Assembly (NCBI RefSeq): GCF_011393025.1
Contig: NZ_JAAOEO010000014.1
Location: 1-64,000, forward strand
Reading direction: 5' to 3'
Source: Neobacillus terrae
GTDB taxonomy: Bacteria; Bacillota; Bacilli; Bacillales; Cytobacillaceae
DNA: 64,000 bases
Numbering within the stretch: the first letter of the stretch is position 1; each line of letters begins with the position of its first letter. Shown here piece after piece: positions 9,173 to 18,465 of the stretch. The position numbers and the translations under genes are program-made. The notes beneath the pieces are model-generated. The model made no database searches. It was not told where the DNA came from and worked only from the letters and a program-made list of their open reading frames with translations.

Positions 9173-9348
9173 ACCCTAGAAGCGGCTTCTGTCCACGCTA
9201 AACCAGGGATAAGCTTTAACACAGCCAAAATGAATAATAGTATAATTAAAGAAAAAATCACCTTATACTTAGTTTATGATTTTTTTCTTGAAAACAGGTA
9301 GAATAAATATAGTGCTTTAATATGAAAGCTTTAAAAGGAGGAACTGGT

Positions 9349-9762
9349 ATGTCGATTGAAATCCCTTCAAGGGCTGAATTAGGAGAAATTCTAAACAAAG
9401 CAAAGCGGATTGCTGTAGTAGGCCTTAGTGACAATCCGGCTAAAACATCCTATATGGTTTCTGAGGTTATGCAAAAAGCCGGTTATGAAATAATACCTGT
9501 AAATCCTACAATCAAAGAGGCTCTCGGCGTAAAAGCGGTGCCGTCTTTAAAAGACATTGAAGGCCATATTGATATTGTAAATGTTTTTCGACGTTCCGAA
9601 CAATTAATGGAGGTTGCCAGGGAATTCGCTCAAGTTGACGCAGATGTTTACTGGTCACAGCTGGGACTTGCTAACGAAGAAGCTTACAATTTTTTAAAGG
9701 AAAAAGGATATACGGTTGTAATGGATCGTTGTATTAAAGTAGAATATGCTCTGACAAGATAA
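9349..9762 (+). CDS. yneT: CoA-binding protein, YneT/YccU family
   Basis: A 137-residue single-domain Rossmann protein of the CoA_binding_2 family. The nucleotide loop appears as A-V-V-G-L-S-D-N-P-A-K-T-S, and the middle has V-N-P-T...V-P-S-L-K-D-I. The ATG at 9349 is chosen over 9322 because AAAGGAGG lies just upstream. In Bacillus subtilis the homologous gene also precedes parE-parC, so the synteny supports the call. The physiological role is not established from sequence. A terminator separates it from parE. Confidence 0.85.
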   Translation: MSIEIPSRAELGEILNKAKRIAVVGLSDNPAKTSYMVSEVMQKAGYEIIPVNPTIKEALGVKAVPSLKDIEGHIDIVNVFRRSEQLMEVAREFAQVDADVYWSQLGLANEEAYNFLKEKGYTVVMDRCIKVEYALTR

Positions 9763-9774
9763 GTAAGGTGAGTG

Positions 9775-9803
9775 GCATGAGATTTTCCTTCTCATGCTTT
9801 TTT
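9775..9803 (+). terminator. Terminator after yneT
   Basis: GCATGAG (9775-9781) pairs with CTCATGC (9791-9797) and is followed by six T residues. Confidence 0.75.
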
Positions 9804-10064
9804 ATTTGGCAAAAATGAATTTTATTTAGAAAATCTGCAAATATTGCATAGAACAAAGGATATTCTACCTCTTGTTTTGTTGATTTCCAAGGCCTTGTAT
9901 TGTTGTGCTTAAAAGCCGATTAAGAAGTTCTTCACACTTGCTTGTTTATTTAAAAAAGGCTCTTATTAAGCCATTTCTCCATATTACAAAATTAAGTTGT
10001 TTTTCAAGAACCCTTTGCCAAATTGAAATAAATCGATACAATAGAGCATAGACCTTTGTGAACT

Positions 10065-10075
10065 TATGGTACAAT
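10065..10075 (+). promoter_or_regulatory. Candidate extended -10 promoter for parE-parC
   Basis: TATGGTACAAT carries the TGN extension before TACAAT at 10070-10075. No good -35 is seen at the usual spacing. It lies about 150 bases before the parE start. Confidence 0.35.
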
Positions 10076-10225
10076 AGAATCGCGAACATAAGTTCTTAGC
10101 CGTAAATTTCCTTGCCAACATAAAGGAAAACGGTTTTATTTGAACGAATACATTTACGGAAATTTTATTTGAAAATCTTTTTTTGAATGTTAGTTTTTTT
10201 GGAAGTAATGAAAGGGGTATTTTTA

Positions 10226-12211
10226 GTGGCAAGAACACAGCAAGCATTTGATTACAATGATGATGCCATTCAGGTATTGGAAGGCCTGGAAGCAGTCCGC
10301 AAACGGCCAGGCATGTATATTGGAAGCACGGATTCCCGCGGCCTCCATCACCTGGTGTATGAAATAGTAGATAACTCTGTCGATGAAGCACTGGCTGGTT
10401 TTGGCAATCAAATCATCGTCAGAATACATAAAGATAACTCAATCAGTGTTATTGATAAAGGACGGGGAATGCCGACCGGAATGCATAAACTCGGCAAACC
10501 AACACCTGAGGTTATTCTCACTATTCTTCACGCAGGCGGAAAGTTTGGCCAGGGCGGATATAAAACGAGCGGAGGCTTGCATGGCGTAGGTGCATCCGTT
10601 GTAAACGCACTTTCAGAGTGGCTTGTAGTAACAATTAAAAGAGACGGATTTGTCTACGAGCAAAGATTTGAAAAAGGTGGAAAGCCTGTAACAACTCTTG
10701 AGAAGATCGGGAAAACCAATCAGACGGGTACAACCATCCATTTCAAACCGGATCCAACCATCTTTTCAACGACTACGTATAATTATGAAACACTGTGTGA
10801 GAGGTTAAGAGAATCCGCTTTCCTTCTTAAAGGTTTTAAAATAGAAATCAATGATGACCGAAACGATTTTCATGAAGTATTCCATTATGAAAACGGGATC
10901 GAAGCTTTTGTAGAGTACTTAAACGAGGAAAAAGATGTACTTCACCCGGTTGTAAGCTTTGAAGGAACTCAAAATGGAATCGAAGTAGAGTTTGCATTCC
11001 AATTTAACGATGGATACTCGGAGAATATCCTTTCCTTTGTTAACAACGTACGGACAAAGGATGGCGGTACACATGAAGCAGGCTCGAAAACAGCTATGAC
11101 AAGGGCATTTAATGATTATGCAAGAAAGGTATCCCTTCTTAAGGAAAAGGATAAGAACCTCGATGGTGCCGATATCCGTGAGGGTCTTTCAGCCATTATC
11201 AGTGTCAGAATTCCTGAGGAGCTATTGCAGTTTGAAGGACAGACAAAAGGAAAATTAGGTACAAGCGAAGCAAGGTCTGCAGTTGATTCAGTAGTTTCAG
11301 AGCACCTGGCTTATTTCTTTGAAGAAAATCCAGATATCAGTTCCCTTCTAATCCGTAAGTCAATTAAGGCCTATCAAGCTAGAGAGGCAGCACGGAAAGC
11401 CCGTGAGGATGCGCGAAGCGGCAAAAAACGTAAAAAGTCTGAAGCTGTTTTATCGGGCAAACTTACACCTGCCCAATCCCGAAACCCACAAAGAAATGAA
11501 CTTTACCTGGTAGAGGGTGACTCTGCTGGCGGTTCTGCAAAACAGGGCCGAGACAGACGTTTCCAGGCAGTTCTTCCCCTTCGCGGTAAGGTTATTAACA
11601 CAGAGAAAGCTAAGCTTGCGGACATTTTTAAAAACGAAGAAATCAATACGATTATTCATGCTATTGGAGCAGGTGTCGGTACAGATTTCAACCTGGAAGA
11701 TGTGAACTACGAAAAAGTTATTATCATGACTGATGCTGATACAGACGGAGCACATATCCAAGTTTTGCTTCTGACTTTCTTTTATCGCTATATGAAACCA
11801 CTTTTGGAAGCAGGAAAAATCTTTATTGCCCTGCCGCCGCTTTATAAGGTAAGTAAAGGTACGGGTAAAAAAGAAGTCATTGAATATGCCTGGAATGACG
11901 ATGAGCTTCAAGGTGCTATGAAGAAGGTCGGCAAAGGTTATATTATCCAGCGTTATAAGGGACTTGGCGAGATGAATGCCGACCAATTATGGGAAACCAC
12001 CATGGATCCTGAAACACGGACTTTAATCCGTGTTAAAATAGATGATGCTGCAAGGGCCGAAAGACGTGTGACAACCCTTATGGGTGATAAAGTAGAGCCT
12101 CGCCGAAAGTGGATTGAATCCAATGTAGCTTTTGGCCTGGAAGATGACGACGATATTGATACTATTTTAGAGAATGAAAACATTATGGTCGCAGAGGAGG
12201 AAACTGAATGA
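10226..12211 (+). CDS. parE: DNA topoisomerase IV subunit B
   Basis: About 661 residues forming the ATPase subunit of topoisomerase IV, which unlinks daughter chromosomes with ParC. The GHKL ATPase domain shows E-I-V-D-N-S-V-D-E-A, G-R-G-M-P and G-G-L-H-G-V-G-A-S-V-V-N-A-L-S. The TOPRIM domain shows L-V-E-G-D-S-A-G-G-S-A-K-Q and D-A-D-T-D-G-A-H-I. The C-terminal end has Q-R-Y-K-G-L-G-E-M-N. The GTG at 10226 follows AAAGGGG by 8 bases; the upstream in-frame start at 10187 lacks a ribosome site. The stop overlaps the parC ATG by four bases, so the two subunits are translationally coupled. Confidence 0.97.
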   Translation: MARTQQAFDYNDDAIQVLEGLEAVRKRPGMYIGSTDSRGLHHLVYEIVDNSVDEALAGFGNQIIVRIHKDNSISVIDKGRGMPTGMHKLGKPTPEVILTILHAGGKFGQGGYKTSGGLHGVGASVVNALSEWLVVTIKRDGFVYEQRFEKGGKPVTTLEKIGKTNQTGTTIHFKPDPTIFSTTTYNYETLCERLRESAFLLKGFKIEINDDRNDFHEVFHYENGIEAFVEYLNEEKDVLHPVVSFEGTQNGIEVEFAFQFNDGYSENILSFVNNVRTKDGGTHEAGSKTAMTRAFNDYARKVSLLKEKDKNLDGADIREGLSAIISVRIPEELLQFEGQTKGKLGTSEARSAVDSVVSEHLAYFFEENPDISSLLIRKSIKAYQAREAARKAREDARSGKKRKKSEAVLSGKLTPAQSRNPQRNELYLVEGDSAGGSAKQGRDRRFQAVLPLRGKVINTEKAKLADIFKNEEINTIIHAIGAGVGTDFNLEDVNYEKVIIMTDADTDGAHIQVLLLTFFYRYMKPLLEAGKIFIALPPLYKVSKGTGKKEVIEYAWNDDELQGAMKKVGKGYIIQRYKGLGEMNADQLWETTMDPETRTLIRVKIDDAARAERRVTTLMGDKVEPRRKWIESNVAFGLEDDDDIDTILENENIMVAEEETE

Positions 12212-14646
12212 GCACACCAGAAAAATTCCGTGACTTGCCTCTTGAAGATGTACTAGGCGACCGATTTGGAAGATACAGTAAGTACATTATCCAGGAACGC
12301 GCCCTCCCTGATGCAAGGGATGGCTTGAAGCCTGTACAGCGAAGAATACTATATGCAATGCATGTAGAAGGCAACACTCATGAAAAAGGCTTCCGTAAAT
12401 CAGCAAAGACAGTTGGTAACGTAATTGGTAATTATCACCCGCATGGTGATTCTTCAGTTTATGATGCGATGGTAAGGATGAGCCAGGATTGGAAGGTCCG
12501 TAACGTACTTGTTCAAATGCACGGAAACAACGGAAGTGTTGACGGGGATCCTCCGGCTGCCATGCGTTATACAGAGGCAAGATTATCAGCTATTTCTACA
12601 GAGCTTCTAAGGGATATTGAGAAACAGACAGTTGATTTTATCCCGAACTTTGACGATACCTCCAAGGAGCCTACTGTACTGCCTGCAATGTTTCCCAACT
12701 TGCTGGTAAATGGCTCTACAGGTATTTCTGCCGGTTATGCAACTGAAATACCGCCGCACCATCTTGGAGAAGTAATTGACGGGGTTATCATGAAAATGGA
12801 TAAACCAGATGTCACAGTAGATGAGCTAATGACGGTTGTAAAAGGTCCAGATTTCCCGACCGGGGGCATTATCCAAGGTTTGGATGGGATTAAAAAGGCT
12901 TATGAAACTGGAAAAGGAAAAATTATCATCCGCGGTAAAGCTGATGTAGAGGATTTGCGCGGGGGGAAACAGCAAATTGTTGTTACAGAGATCCCTTATG
13001 AAATAAATAAAGCTAATCTTGTTAAGAAAATGGACGAGTTCAGATTGGACCGCAAAGTGGAAGGTATTTCAGAGGTTCGTGATGAGACAGACCGGACAGG
13101 CCTTAGAATTGTCATTGAACTGAAAAAAGATGCCGATGCTGCAGGTGTTCTTAATTATTTATACAAAAACAGTGATCTTCAGGTAACTTATAACTTCAAT
13201 ATGGTTGCAATCCATAAGAAGCGCCCTAAATTAATGGGTTTAAATGATTTGCTTGATGCCTATATTACCCACCAGAAAGAAGTAATTACCCGACGTTCAG
13301 AATTCGAACTAAAGAAAGCCAGTGAGCGCCAGCATATTGTCGAAGGATTAATGAAGGCACTTTCCATCCTTGATGAAGTGATTGCAGCGATCCGTGCGTC
13401 TAAGGATAAACGTAACGCAAAGGAAAATCTGATGGCAAAGTTTGCTTTCACAGAACCTCAATCGGAAGCAATTGTTTCCTTGCAGTTATACCGTTTGACT
13501 AATACAGACATCACTGCATTGAGAGCAGAGGCAGAAGAATTGGCTAAAAAGATTGACGAACTTACTTCCATCCTGGGAAGTGAAAAGAAGCTGATTTCTG
13601 TTATTAAAAAAGATTTAAAAGACGTTAAAAAGCGTTTTGCAGATGAGCGCCGCTCCAAAATCGAAGCAGAAATCCAAGAAATTAAAATTAATCTTGATGT
13701 TATGATAGCAAGTGAAGACGTAGTAGTAACGATTACGAAAGAAGGCTATATCAAGCGAACCAGCCAGCGATCTTTTGCTGCTTCGAACGGTCAGGACCTT
13801 GCCATGAAGGATTCGGATCGAATACTTGCGACATTGGAAATGAATACGAAGGACGTCCTTCTTCTATTTACAAGCAAAGGTAATTACTTATATATGCCGG
13901 TCCATGAGCTCCCTGACATACGATGGAAGGACCTTGGCCAGCATGTAGCGAATATTATTCCAATTGACCGAGATGACGAGCTGATTCATGCACTACCAAT
14001 TAAAGATTTTGAAACAGATGCTTTCCTGGTTTTTGTTACGAAAAATGGAATGGTTAAAAAGACGGAGCTAAAACACTATAAAGCTCAAAGGTATTCAAAA
14101 TCATTAACGGCTATCAATCTTAAGGATGATGACAGGGTTACAGACGTTCACCTCACAGATGGCAAAAAGGAAGTATTTATGGTCAGTCATTATGGCTATG
14201 CCCTCTGGTTTGATGAGGAGGAAATCAGCATTGTTGGCGCCCGGGCTGCTGGAGTTAAAGGCATGAACCTTAAAGACGGGGATTATATCATAGCAGGCAA
14301 AGTTTTTGATTCCGAAACTAAAATCTCCATCTTAGTTTCTACCCAGCGAGGGGCCGTTAAGAAAATGAAATTAAAAGAATTCGAGAAATCTTCGCGAGCT
14401 AAACGCGGTCTTGTCATTCTTCGCGAGCTAAAAGCCAACCCTCATAAAATTATTGGTTTTGAGACTGTTACAGAAGAGGATGAAATTTTTATTCAGACAG
14501 AAAAAGGACAGATCGAATCCTTTAAAGCAGCAGATCTAAAAAATAGCGATCGCTACTCAAATGGCTCGTTCCTTATTGATGAGTCAGACAGCGGAAAAGC
14601 GGTTCAAATTTGGAAGGCTGAAGAACCAATAAGTATTCAAAAATAA
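12208..14646 (+). CDS. parC: DNA topoisomerase IV subunit A
   Basis: An 812-residue DNA cleavage and religation subunit. The catalytic tyrosine is Tyr121 in A-M-R-Y-T-E. The quinolone-resistance region reads H-P-H-G-D-S-S-V-Y-D-A-M-V-R around residues 77-90; an Asp occupies the place where many species have Glu. The C-terminal half contains the beta-pinwheel repeats, for example V-V-V-T-I-T-K-E-G-Y-I-K-R. It overlaps parE by ATGA, and GAGGAGG just upstream is the ribosome site. A strong terminator follows. Confidence 0.97.
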   Translation: MSTPEKFRDLPLEDVLGDRFGRYSKYIIQERALPDARDGLKPVQRRILYAMHVEGNTHEKGFRKSAKTVGNVIGNYHPHGDSSVYDAMVRMSQDWKVRNVLVQMHGNNGSVDGDPPAAMRYTEARLSAISTELLRDIEKQTVDFIPNFDDTSKEPTVLPAMFPNLLVNGSTGISAGYATEIPPHHLGEVIDGVIMKMDKPDVTVDELMTVVKGPDFPTGGIIQGLDGIKKAYETGKGKIIIRGKADVEDLRGGKQQIVVTEIPYEINKANLVKKMDEFRLDRKVEGISEVRDETDRTGLRIVIELKKDADAAGVLNYLYKNSDLQVTYNFNMVAIHKKRPKLMGLNDLLDAYITHQKEVITRRSEFELKKASERQHIVEGLMKALSILDEVIAAIRASKDKRNAKENLMAKFAFTEPQSEAIVSLQLYRLTNTDITALRAEAEELAKKIDELTSILGSEKKLISVIKKDLKDVKKRFADERRSKIEAEIQEIKINLDVMIASEDVVVTITKEGYIKRTSQRSFAASNGQDLAMKDSDRILATLEMNTKDVLLLFTSKGNYLYMPVHELPDIRWKDLGQHVANIIPIDRDDELIHALPIKDFETDAFLVFVTKNGMVKKTELKHYKAQRYSKSLTAINLKDDDRVTDVHLTDGKKEVFMVSHYGYALWFDEEEISIVGARAAGVKGMNLKDGDYIIAGKVFDSETKISILVSTQRGAVKKMKLKEFEKSSRAKRGLVILRELKANPHKIIGFETVTEEDEIFIQTEKGQIESFKAADLKNSDRYSNGSFLIDESDSGKAVQIWKAEEPISIQK

Positions 14647-14657
14647 AGAATTGAATG

Positions 14658-14684
14658 GCCGCCTGATAATTCAGGCGGCTTTTT
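14658..14684 (+). terminator. Terminator of parE-parC
   Basis: GCCGCCTGA (14658-14666) and TCAGGCGGC (14671-14679) form a perfect 9-bp stem with loop TAAT, followed by five T residues. Confidence 0.9.
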
Positions 14685-14741
14685 GCATTAATTTCCCAAA
14701 ACTTCGCAAAATAACCTTAAAGAAGATTGGGAGGTTATTTT

Positions 14742-15488
14742 ATGGTTAGGGAATTGTTTTTTTCATTTGCAGCATTCTTTTTCATGTCCATTTCAGCAAT
14801 GACTGGATTATTTTCAAGTGAAGAGCAGGCGAAGGATCATACCCTATATAAAAACGCTGTGGACCTCACTGGGGATGGCAGAAAAGAGAATATACTGCTG
14901 CATGCAGACCCTTACCAGGGGAAAAATCCACTTTTAAAGAAAGTATTTATTGAAATACATTCATCGAATGAAAAATCATACAGAATAGATTTAGATAGTG
15001 GATTTAGGCCAAATTTAAGTTTCAAGGACTTGAATGGAGATGGAATAAAAGACATTTTTACAGCGGTAGAGACGGGAGGGATAATTCAAAACCATCTATA
15101 TACCTTGAAAGACTTTAAATTAGAGGAACTGCAGTTGCCTGTGCCATTGGAAATGGACGGGAACTTCACAAATGGATATAAGGCAGAATTAACATTAAGC
15201 GCAAATGGAAAAACCTTTTTATTTGATCTCAGTAGCAGAAATAAAGAATATGAAAAACTCGGGCTTTACGTTAATGGGAAATTAAATGAACCAACTGAAC
15301 TAAAAATAAATGGATTTCATTCATTAGACCCCTTTTCTTTTCGAGATGGCTCCTGGGGGCTTCGGGGAATACAGCTGATTGATGGTATTGCCCCGGCCGA
15401 CAGCATTGGGATTGTAAAAACACTCTGGAAGCATAAGGAGGGAGCATGGACACTGAGTCGGGTATCCGTTCTGGAAAAAGGAAGATAG
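14742..15488 (+). CDS. Secreted protein with calcium-loop (VCBS/FG-GAP-like) repeats
   Basis: A 248-residue protein with an N-terminal hydrophobic signal or anchor segment (L-F-F-S-F-A-A-F-F-F-M) and no lipobox cysteine. Two Ca-binding loop motifs are visible, D-L-T-G-D-G-R-K-E near residue 44 and D-L-N-G-D-G-I-K-D near residue 100, as in VCBS/FG-GAP surface proteins. The ATG at 14742 follows GGGAGG by 7 bases. It probably acts outside the membrane. Its partner or substrate is unknown; it is a single gene between parC and the staygreen gene. Confidence 0.6.
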   Translation: MVRELFFSFAAFFFMSISAMTGLFSSEEQAKDHTLYKNAVDLTGDGRKENILLHADPYQGKNPLLKKVFIEIHSSNEKSYRIDLDSGFRPNLSFKDLNGDGIKDIFTAVETGGIIQNHLYTLKDFKLEELQLPVPLEMDGNFTNGYKAELTLSANGKTFLFDLSSRNKEYEKLGLYVNGKLNEPTELKINGFHSLDPFSFRDGSWGLRGIQLIDGIAPADSIGIVKTLWKHKEGAWTLSRVSVLEKGR

Positions 15489-15583
15489 TAAGAACTCCGC
15501 AGCTAGGCCACTGTCACGACTTTTTCTTTTTTTCATATATTGTGAGTAAGCATTTAACAACCTAAAGAGGGGGGATGCTTGCC

Positions 15584-16063
15584 ATGAGTTTATTTGATCC
15601 TTCAAAGCTATCAGTAAAATTTTTGGCTCCTGCTACACCTTTTCGGCCAATTGACGGCCGAAAATATACACTCACTCATTCCGATCAAACTGGAGAGTTA
15701 TTTTTAAGTATAGGGAATGAATATGATAATCCGTCAATAAACAAGTATTTCCGCGATGAGGTTATAGCAGAATGGCAGCCGCAGATGGGGGAATTTACAC
15801 TTTACGGAAAAGTATATGTTGATAGTGGGGAATTTGATGAAAATTACTCCAGTATCCGGTATATGATTTTTAAAAAGGAACTGCACTTAGCGTTATCAGC
15901 TATCATATATGGGGATCAGATCCTATTTTCTTATTTCCCATGGCTGCTGGATGCACCGATTTACATTGAATTTGAATCAACATACCCGGCATACAGGCAG
16001 CTATTGTATTATGGTACACCAAGACATTATTTAACAGAAGCAATTCAGACAACGACCATCTAA
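15584..16063 (+). CDS. Staygreen family protein
   Basis: About 159 residues. The N-terminal L-S-V-K-F-L-A-P-A-T-P-F-R-P-I-D-G-R-K-Y followed by T-L-T-H-S-D matches the bacterial staygreen domain, whose plant relatives remove magnesium from chlorophyll. The bacterial function is not settled. I chose the ATG at 15584 because AAAGAGGGGG ends 9 bases upstream; the ATG at 15575 sits too close to that site. It is followed by its own terminator. Confidence 0.85.
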   Translation: MSLFDPSKLSVKFLAPATPFRPIDGRKYTLTHSDQTGELFLSIGNEYDNPSINKYFRDEVIAEWQPQMGEFTLYGKVYVDSGEFDENYSSIRYMIFKKELHLALSAIIYGDQILFSYFPWLLDAPIYIEFESTYPAYRQLLYYGTPRHYLTEAIQTTTI

Positions 16064-16096
16064 GCACAGGGCCAACGCCTGTGCTGTTTCTTTTTT
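16064..16096 (+). terminator. Terminator after the staygreen gene
   Basis: GCACAGG (16064-16070) pairs with CCTGTGC (16078-16084), followed by a T-rich tract. Confidence 0.7.
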
Positions 16097-16540
16097 GTTA
16101 ATATTATGATTGCAGGAAAAACAGGTAATAATATAATAATAATGTTATGTAAACTAAAACAAAAAAAATAACAGCAAGAGCATAACTATCTAAAAAAAGC
16201 CTAATTAATAATATTAAATACAAAATTTAAAACTAAGACTAAATAGTTCATTAGGGAAGTAATAAATAATTACAAATAAACGTCAGTCAGCTACGATAAT
16301 GAACTTAACCAACTAAGACCAAGTTGAAAACTAAGATTAAGATATCAGAATGTAAATAATATAGTAGTAAGATATTAGAATTTATTAAAGTATTTTAGCA
16401 GCCATAGCTTGAAATTTATATGGTACAAGCTCAAATTCATTTCATCGAAACCATCCAGAACATTTATACGTAATATCGAAAAGAAAATTTAAAGTTACAA
16501 AGAAATCATTCAGACTGTATGATATGAATTTTTTTGTTTT

Positions 16541-16575
16541 GTCTCAGTATCTTAAGTATACTTAGTGTTTGAGAC
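16541..16575. repeat. Nested palindrome near the recombinase-like operon
   Basis: Outer arms GTCTCA (16541-16546) and TGAGAC (16570-16575) flank a perfect 12-bp palindrome TAAGTATACTTA (16553-16564). No T-tract follows on the minus strand, so it is not a normal terminator for the operon ending at 16765. The rest of 16097-16764 is AT-rich and geneless, apart from two copies of TGGTCTGCC at 16713 and 16731. Confidence 0.5.
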
Positions 16576-16764
16576 TATAAAACAGCCTTTTTATCTAGGT
16601 TCCGAGAATATATATTATGTAAACTGTAAACAAATTATCGTTGGATAAGCATTCTTCCCTGTAAGTTCCGATAATAACTCATATCGTGAACTTCGTTCCC
16701 ACACTTAGTTGCTGGTCTGCCCTTATCTGGTGGTCTGCCTATAGCCCTGCTTTAGATCAGCATC

Positions 16765-17781
16765 TTACTTGACGGACTTTTGATAAACTTTATGAATAAT
16801 AGTCTTTTTAAAAACTTCAAGTGCCAGTTCATTCTGAAGTTGTTCCGGAAATAACTCCGGTAACAAGAGATAAAGTTCTTTAGAAGAAATCGTTCGTCCA
16901 TACTCTTTCTCAATCCATAGAAGGAGTTCGAAACTCTCCTCCAAGATAGTCAGGGCTGTGTTGAGTTCATGGTATATTCCGTCTACATTAAAAATGGATG
17001 AAGGCTGCCTGGAGTCATGTTTAGGAAATCGACTCAGTCCGATGGAAATGGCCATATCTGATACTCCTATATCCTGATAGAATTTTTCTAGAGAATTCCG
17101 GAAGACAGGTAAGGTGATATTCCTATCCCAATTGAGAGCATGCTGTAGAATCCTTCCCATCCGATTAAATATGCGTGGATCAAACTCCATTCCCTTTTGT
17201 TTGGAAAAGAGATTGTCATTGGGGTTCAATTGATTTACCTTTATATATTCTTCGATTCTTCTTAGGAATCGAGGAGGAAGAGGAAGATATCCAGATTTAT
17301 TTTGATTTAGATCTGCTTCTCTTCTGCTATTCGTTTCGGCAGATAGATTCTCTATCCTCTTGTAGCACATATCATCACTCGCTCCATTTCCCACCATGGA
17401 AAGACGGCCAGCGGCTAATCCGCTAAAAGTCATTATGCGTGATCCTGTAAACAGTGCAAAGGTGACAGGAATATCTAAATGGGATAGATTTTCGTCTAAT
17501 CTTATTACTCGATAGATTTGATAAATCTCTGGGAAGCTTAGAGTTTTATGGGAAACACTTTCCTTTGTTACAAAAGATTTCATTGCTTCAAAAGGATTTG
17601 ATTGAATGACTCCTAATTCTTCCAATGATGAGAAAAAAGAAAATAAGATATGTATTCGATGAATGACTGTCTTGTTAGTTTCCTTCTTTATTAAGGCAGA
17701 AACCCAGGACTGGCCTAAATTTGGGGTTACGTTTATTACTACAGGCTGTATGTTAGAGTTTTCCATAAAGCCTGAAAACAT
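16765..17781 (-). CDS. Degenerate tyrosine-recombinase-like protein
   Basis: A 338-residue protein with the layout of a tyrosine recombinase: an N-terminal SAM-like core-binding region (about residues 1-75), then a catalytic-like region. The box I arginine segment is recognisable in F-A-L-F-T-G-S-R-I-M-T-F-S-G-L, and a box II-like segment in L-P-V-F-R-N-S-L-E-K-F-Y-Q-D-I-G, but the usual H-x-x-R histidines and a clear catalytic tyrosine are not evident. It is the last gene of a tight operon, 15 bases after a 54-residue frame, with GGAG before its ATG. It may bind DNA without catalysing recombination, or be a diverged recombinase of a mobile element. Confidence 0.6.
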   Translation of the reverse strand: MFSGFMENSNIQPVVINVTPNLGQSWVSALIKKETNKTVIHRIHILFSFFSSLEELGVIQSNPFEAMKSFVTKESVSHKTLSFPEIYQIYRVIRLDENLSHLDIPVTFALFTGSRIMTFSGLAAGRLSMVGNGASDDMCYKRIENLSAETNSRREADLNQNKSGYLPLPPRFLRRIEEYIKVNQLNPNDNLFSKQKGMEFDPRIFNRMGRILQHALNWDRNITLPVFRNSLEKFYQDIGVSDMAISIGLSRFPKHDSRQPSSIFNVDGIYHELNTALTILEESFELLLWIEKEYGRTISSKELYLLLPELFPEQLQNELALEVFKKTIIHKVYQKSVK

Positions 17782-17796
17782 TAAAATGCTCCTGCC

Positions 17797-17961
17797 TTAG
17801 GTAGCAACTGTAGATTTTGACCAATGGGTATATTCATCCTTTAGGACATCCAACGCTTCAACCAGTGTAGATCTTACATTAATACCTTCTTGTATGTTTT
17901 TTGAATGGGACTTCTGCTCTTGAAGAATTTGGTTACAGGTTGATTTGTTTCTTTTTTTCAT
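17797..17961 (-). CDS. Small basic protein in the recombinase-like operon
   Basis: A 54-residue product beginning M-K-K-R-N-K-S-T-C-N-Q and ending W-S-K-S-T-V-A-T. It has AAGAGGAG just before its ATG and sits 18 and 15 bases from its neighbours, so it is clearly part of the same operon. The content is basic at the N-terminus and helical after that. I do not recognise it. Confidence 0.65.
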   Translation of the reverse strand: MKKRNKSTCNQILQEQKSHSKNIQEGINVRSTLVEALDVLKDEYTHWSKSTVAT

Positions 17962-17979
17962 GGATTAGTCTCCTCTTTC

Positions 17980-18333
17980 TTATAAATATTTTTCGATTTC
18001 TAAGTAGCTGCTGTGAAAAGGGTTTTCTTTCATTAGGGTTATTTTAGTTACACACTCGAAAAGTGACATCATTAAAATGTTCATGAAAATGATTTCTGAA
18101 AGATTGCTTTTCCTCCTAATTTCAAAATCCAACCAAGCTAGACAGACTGTGGGAGTTATGTTTGTTATGATTGCTTCCATTCCAAGTCCATTCAAATATT
18201 TTTCGAAACGTTTAATGGCCCAGTTAAAACTATTTATTTCATCCGCCTTACATTGAACAAATTCTATTTTGTGTAGTAAAAGGGCTTGAAACGTTGAAAA
18301 TTCATTTAGCTCGCTTTTGACTTCGAGTATCAT
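17980..18333 (-). CDS. Core-binding-domain protein, paralogue of the recombinase-like N-terminus
   Basis: About 117 residues. The second half aligns by eye with the first 65 residues of the 338-residue neighbour: I-T-N-I-T-P-T-V-C-L-A-W-L against V-I-N-V-T-P-N-L-G-Q-S-W-V, ending K-E-N-P-F-H-S-S against Q-S-N-P-F-E-A-M. It is therefore a stand-alone SAM-like core-binding domain without a catalytic domain. I placed the start at the ATG 18333 because GAAAGAAGG lies 6 bases upstream; the TTG at 18351 lacks such a site. First gene of the operon. Confidence 0.6.
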   Translation of the reverse strand: MILEVKSELNEFSTFQALLLHKIEFVQCKADEINSFNWAIKRFEKYLNGLGMEAIITNITPTVCLAWLDFEIRRKSNLSEIIFMNILMMSLFECVTKITLMKENPFHSSYLEIEKYL

Positions 18334-18432
18334 CTCGGACCTTCTTTCCAATACTTTTTCTTTGAATAAATATCACCTTAACTGTGTTAAACACATTCCA
18401 ATGGAGAGAAAGTACCCTATGGGGGTATAAAA

Positions 18433-18465
18433 CAAAAAGAACCTGTCCTATAAAGGACAGGTTCT
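18433..18465 (-). terminator. Strong minus-strand terminator
   Basis: A perfect 12-bp stem AGAACCTGTCCT / AGGACAGGTTCT (18438-18449 with 18454-18465), followed on the minus strand by TTTT and G then more T. It insulates the recombinase-like operon from transcription arriving from the right. Confidence 0.8.

Noticed and set aside
11450..11986. Long minus-strand frame inside parE
   Set aside because: Antisense shadow of a highly conserved gene.
16713..16739. Two TGGTCTGCC copies as an attachment site
   Set aside because: Only nine bases, 18 apart, with no matching copy at the other side of the recombinase-like operon.
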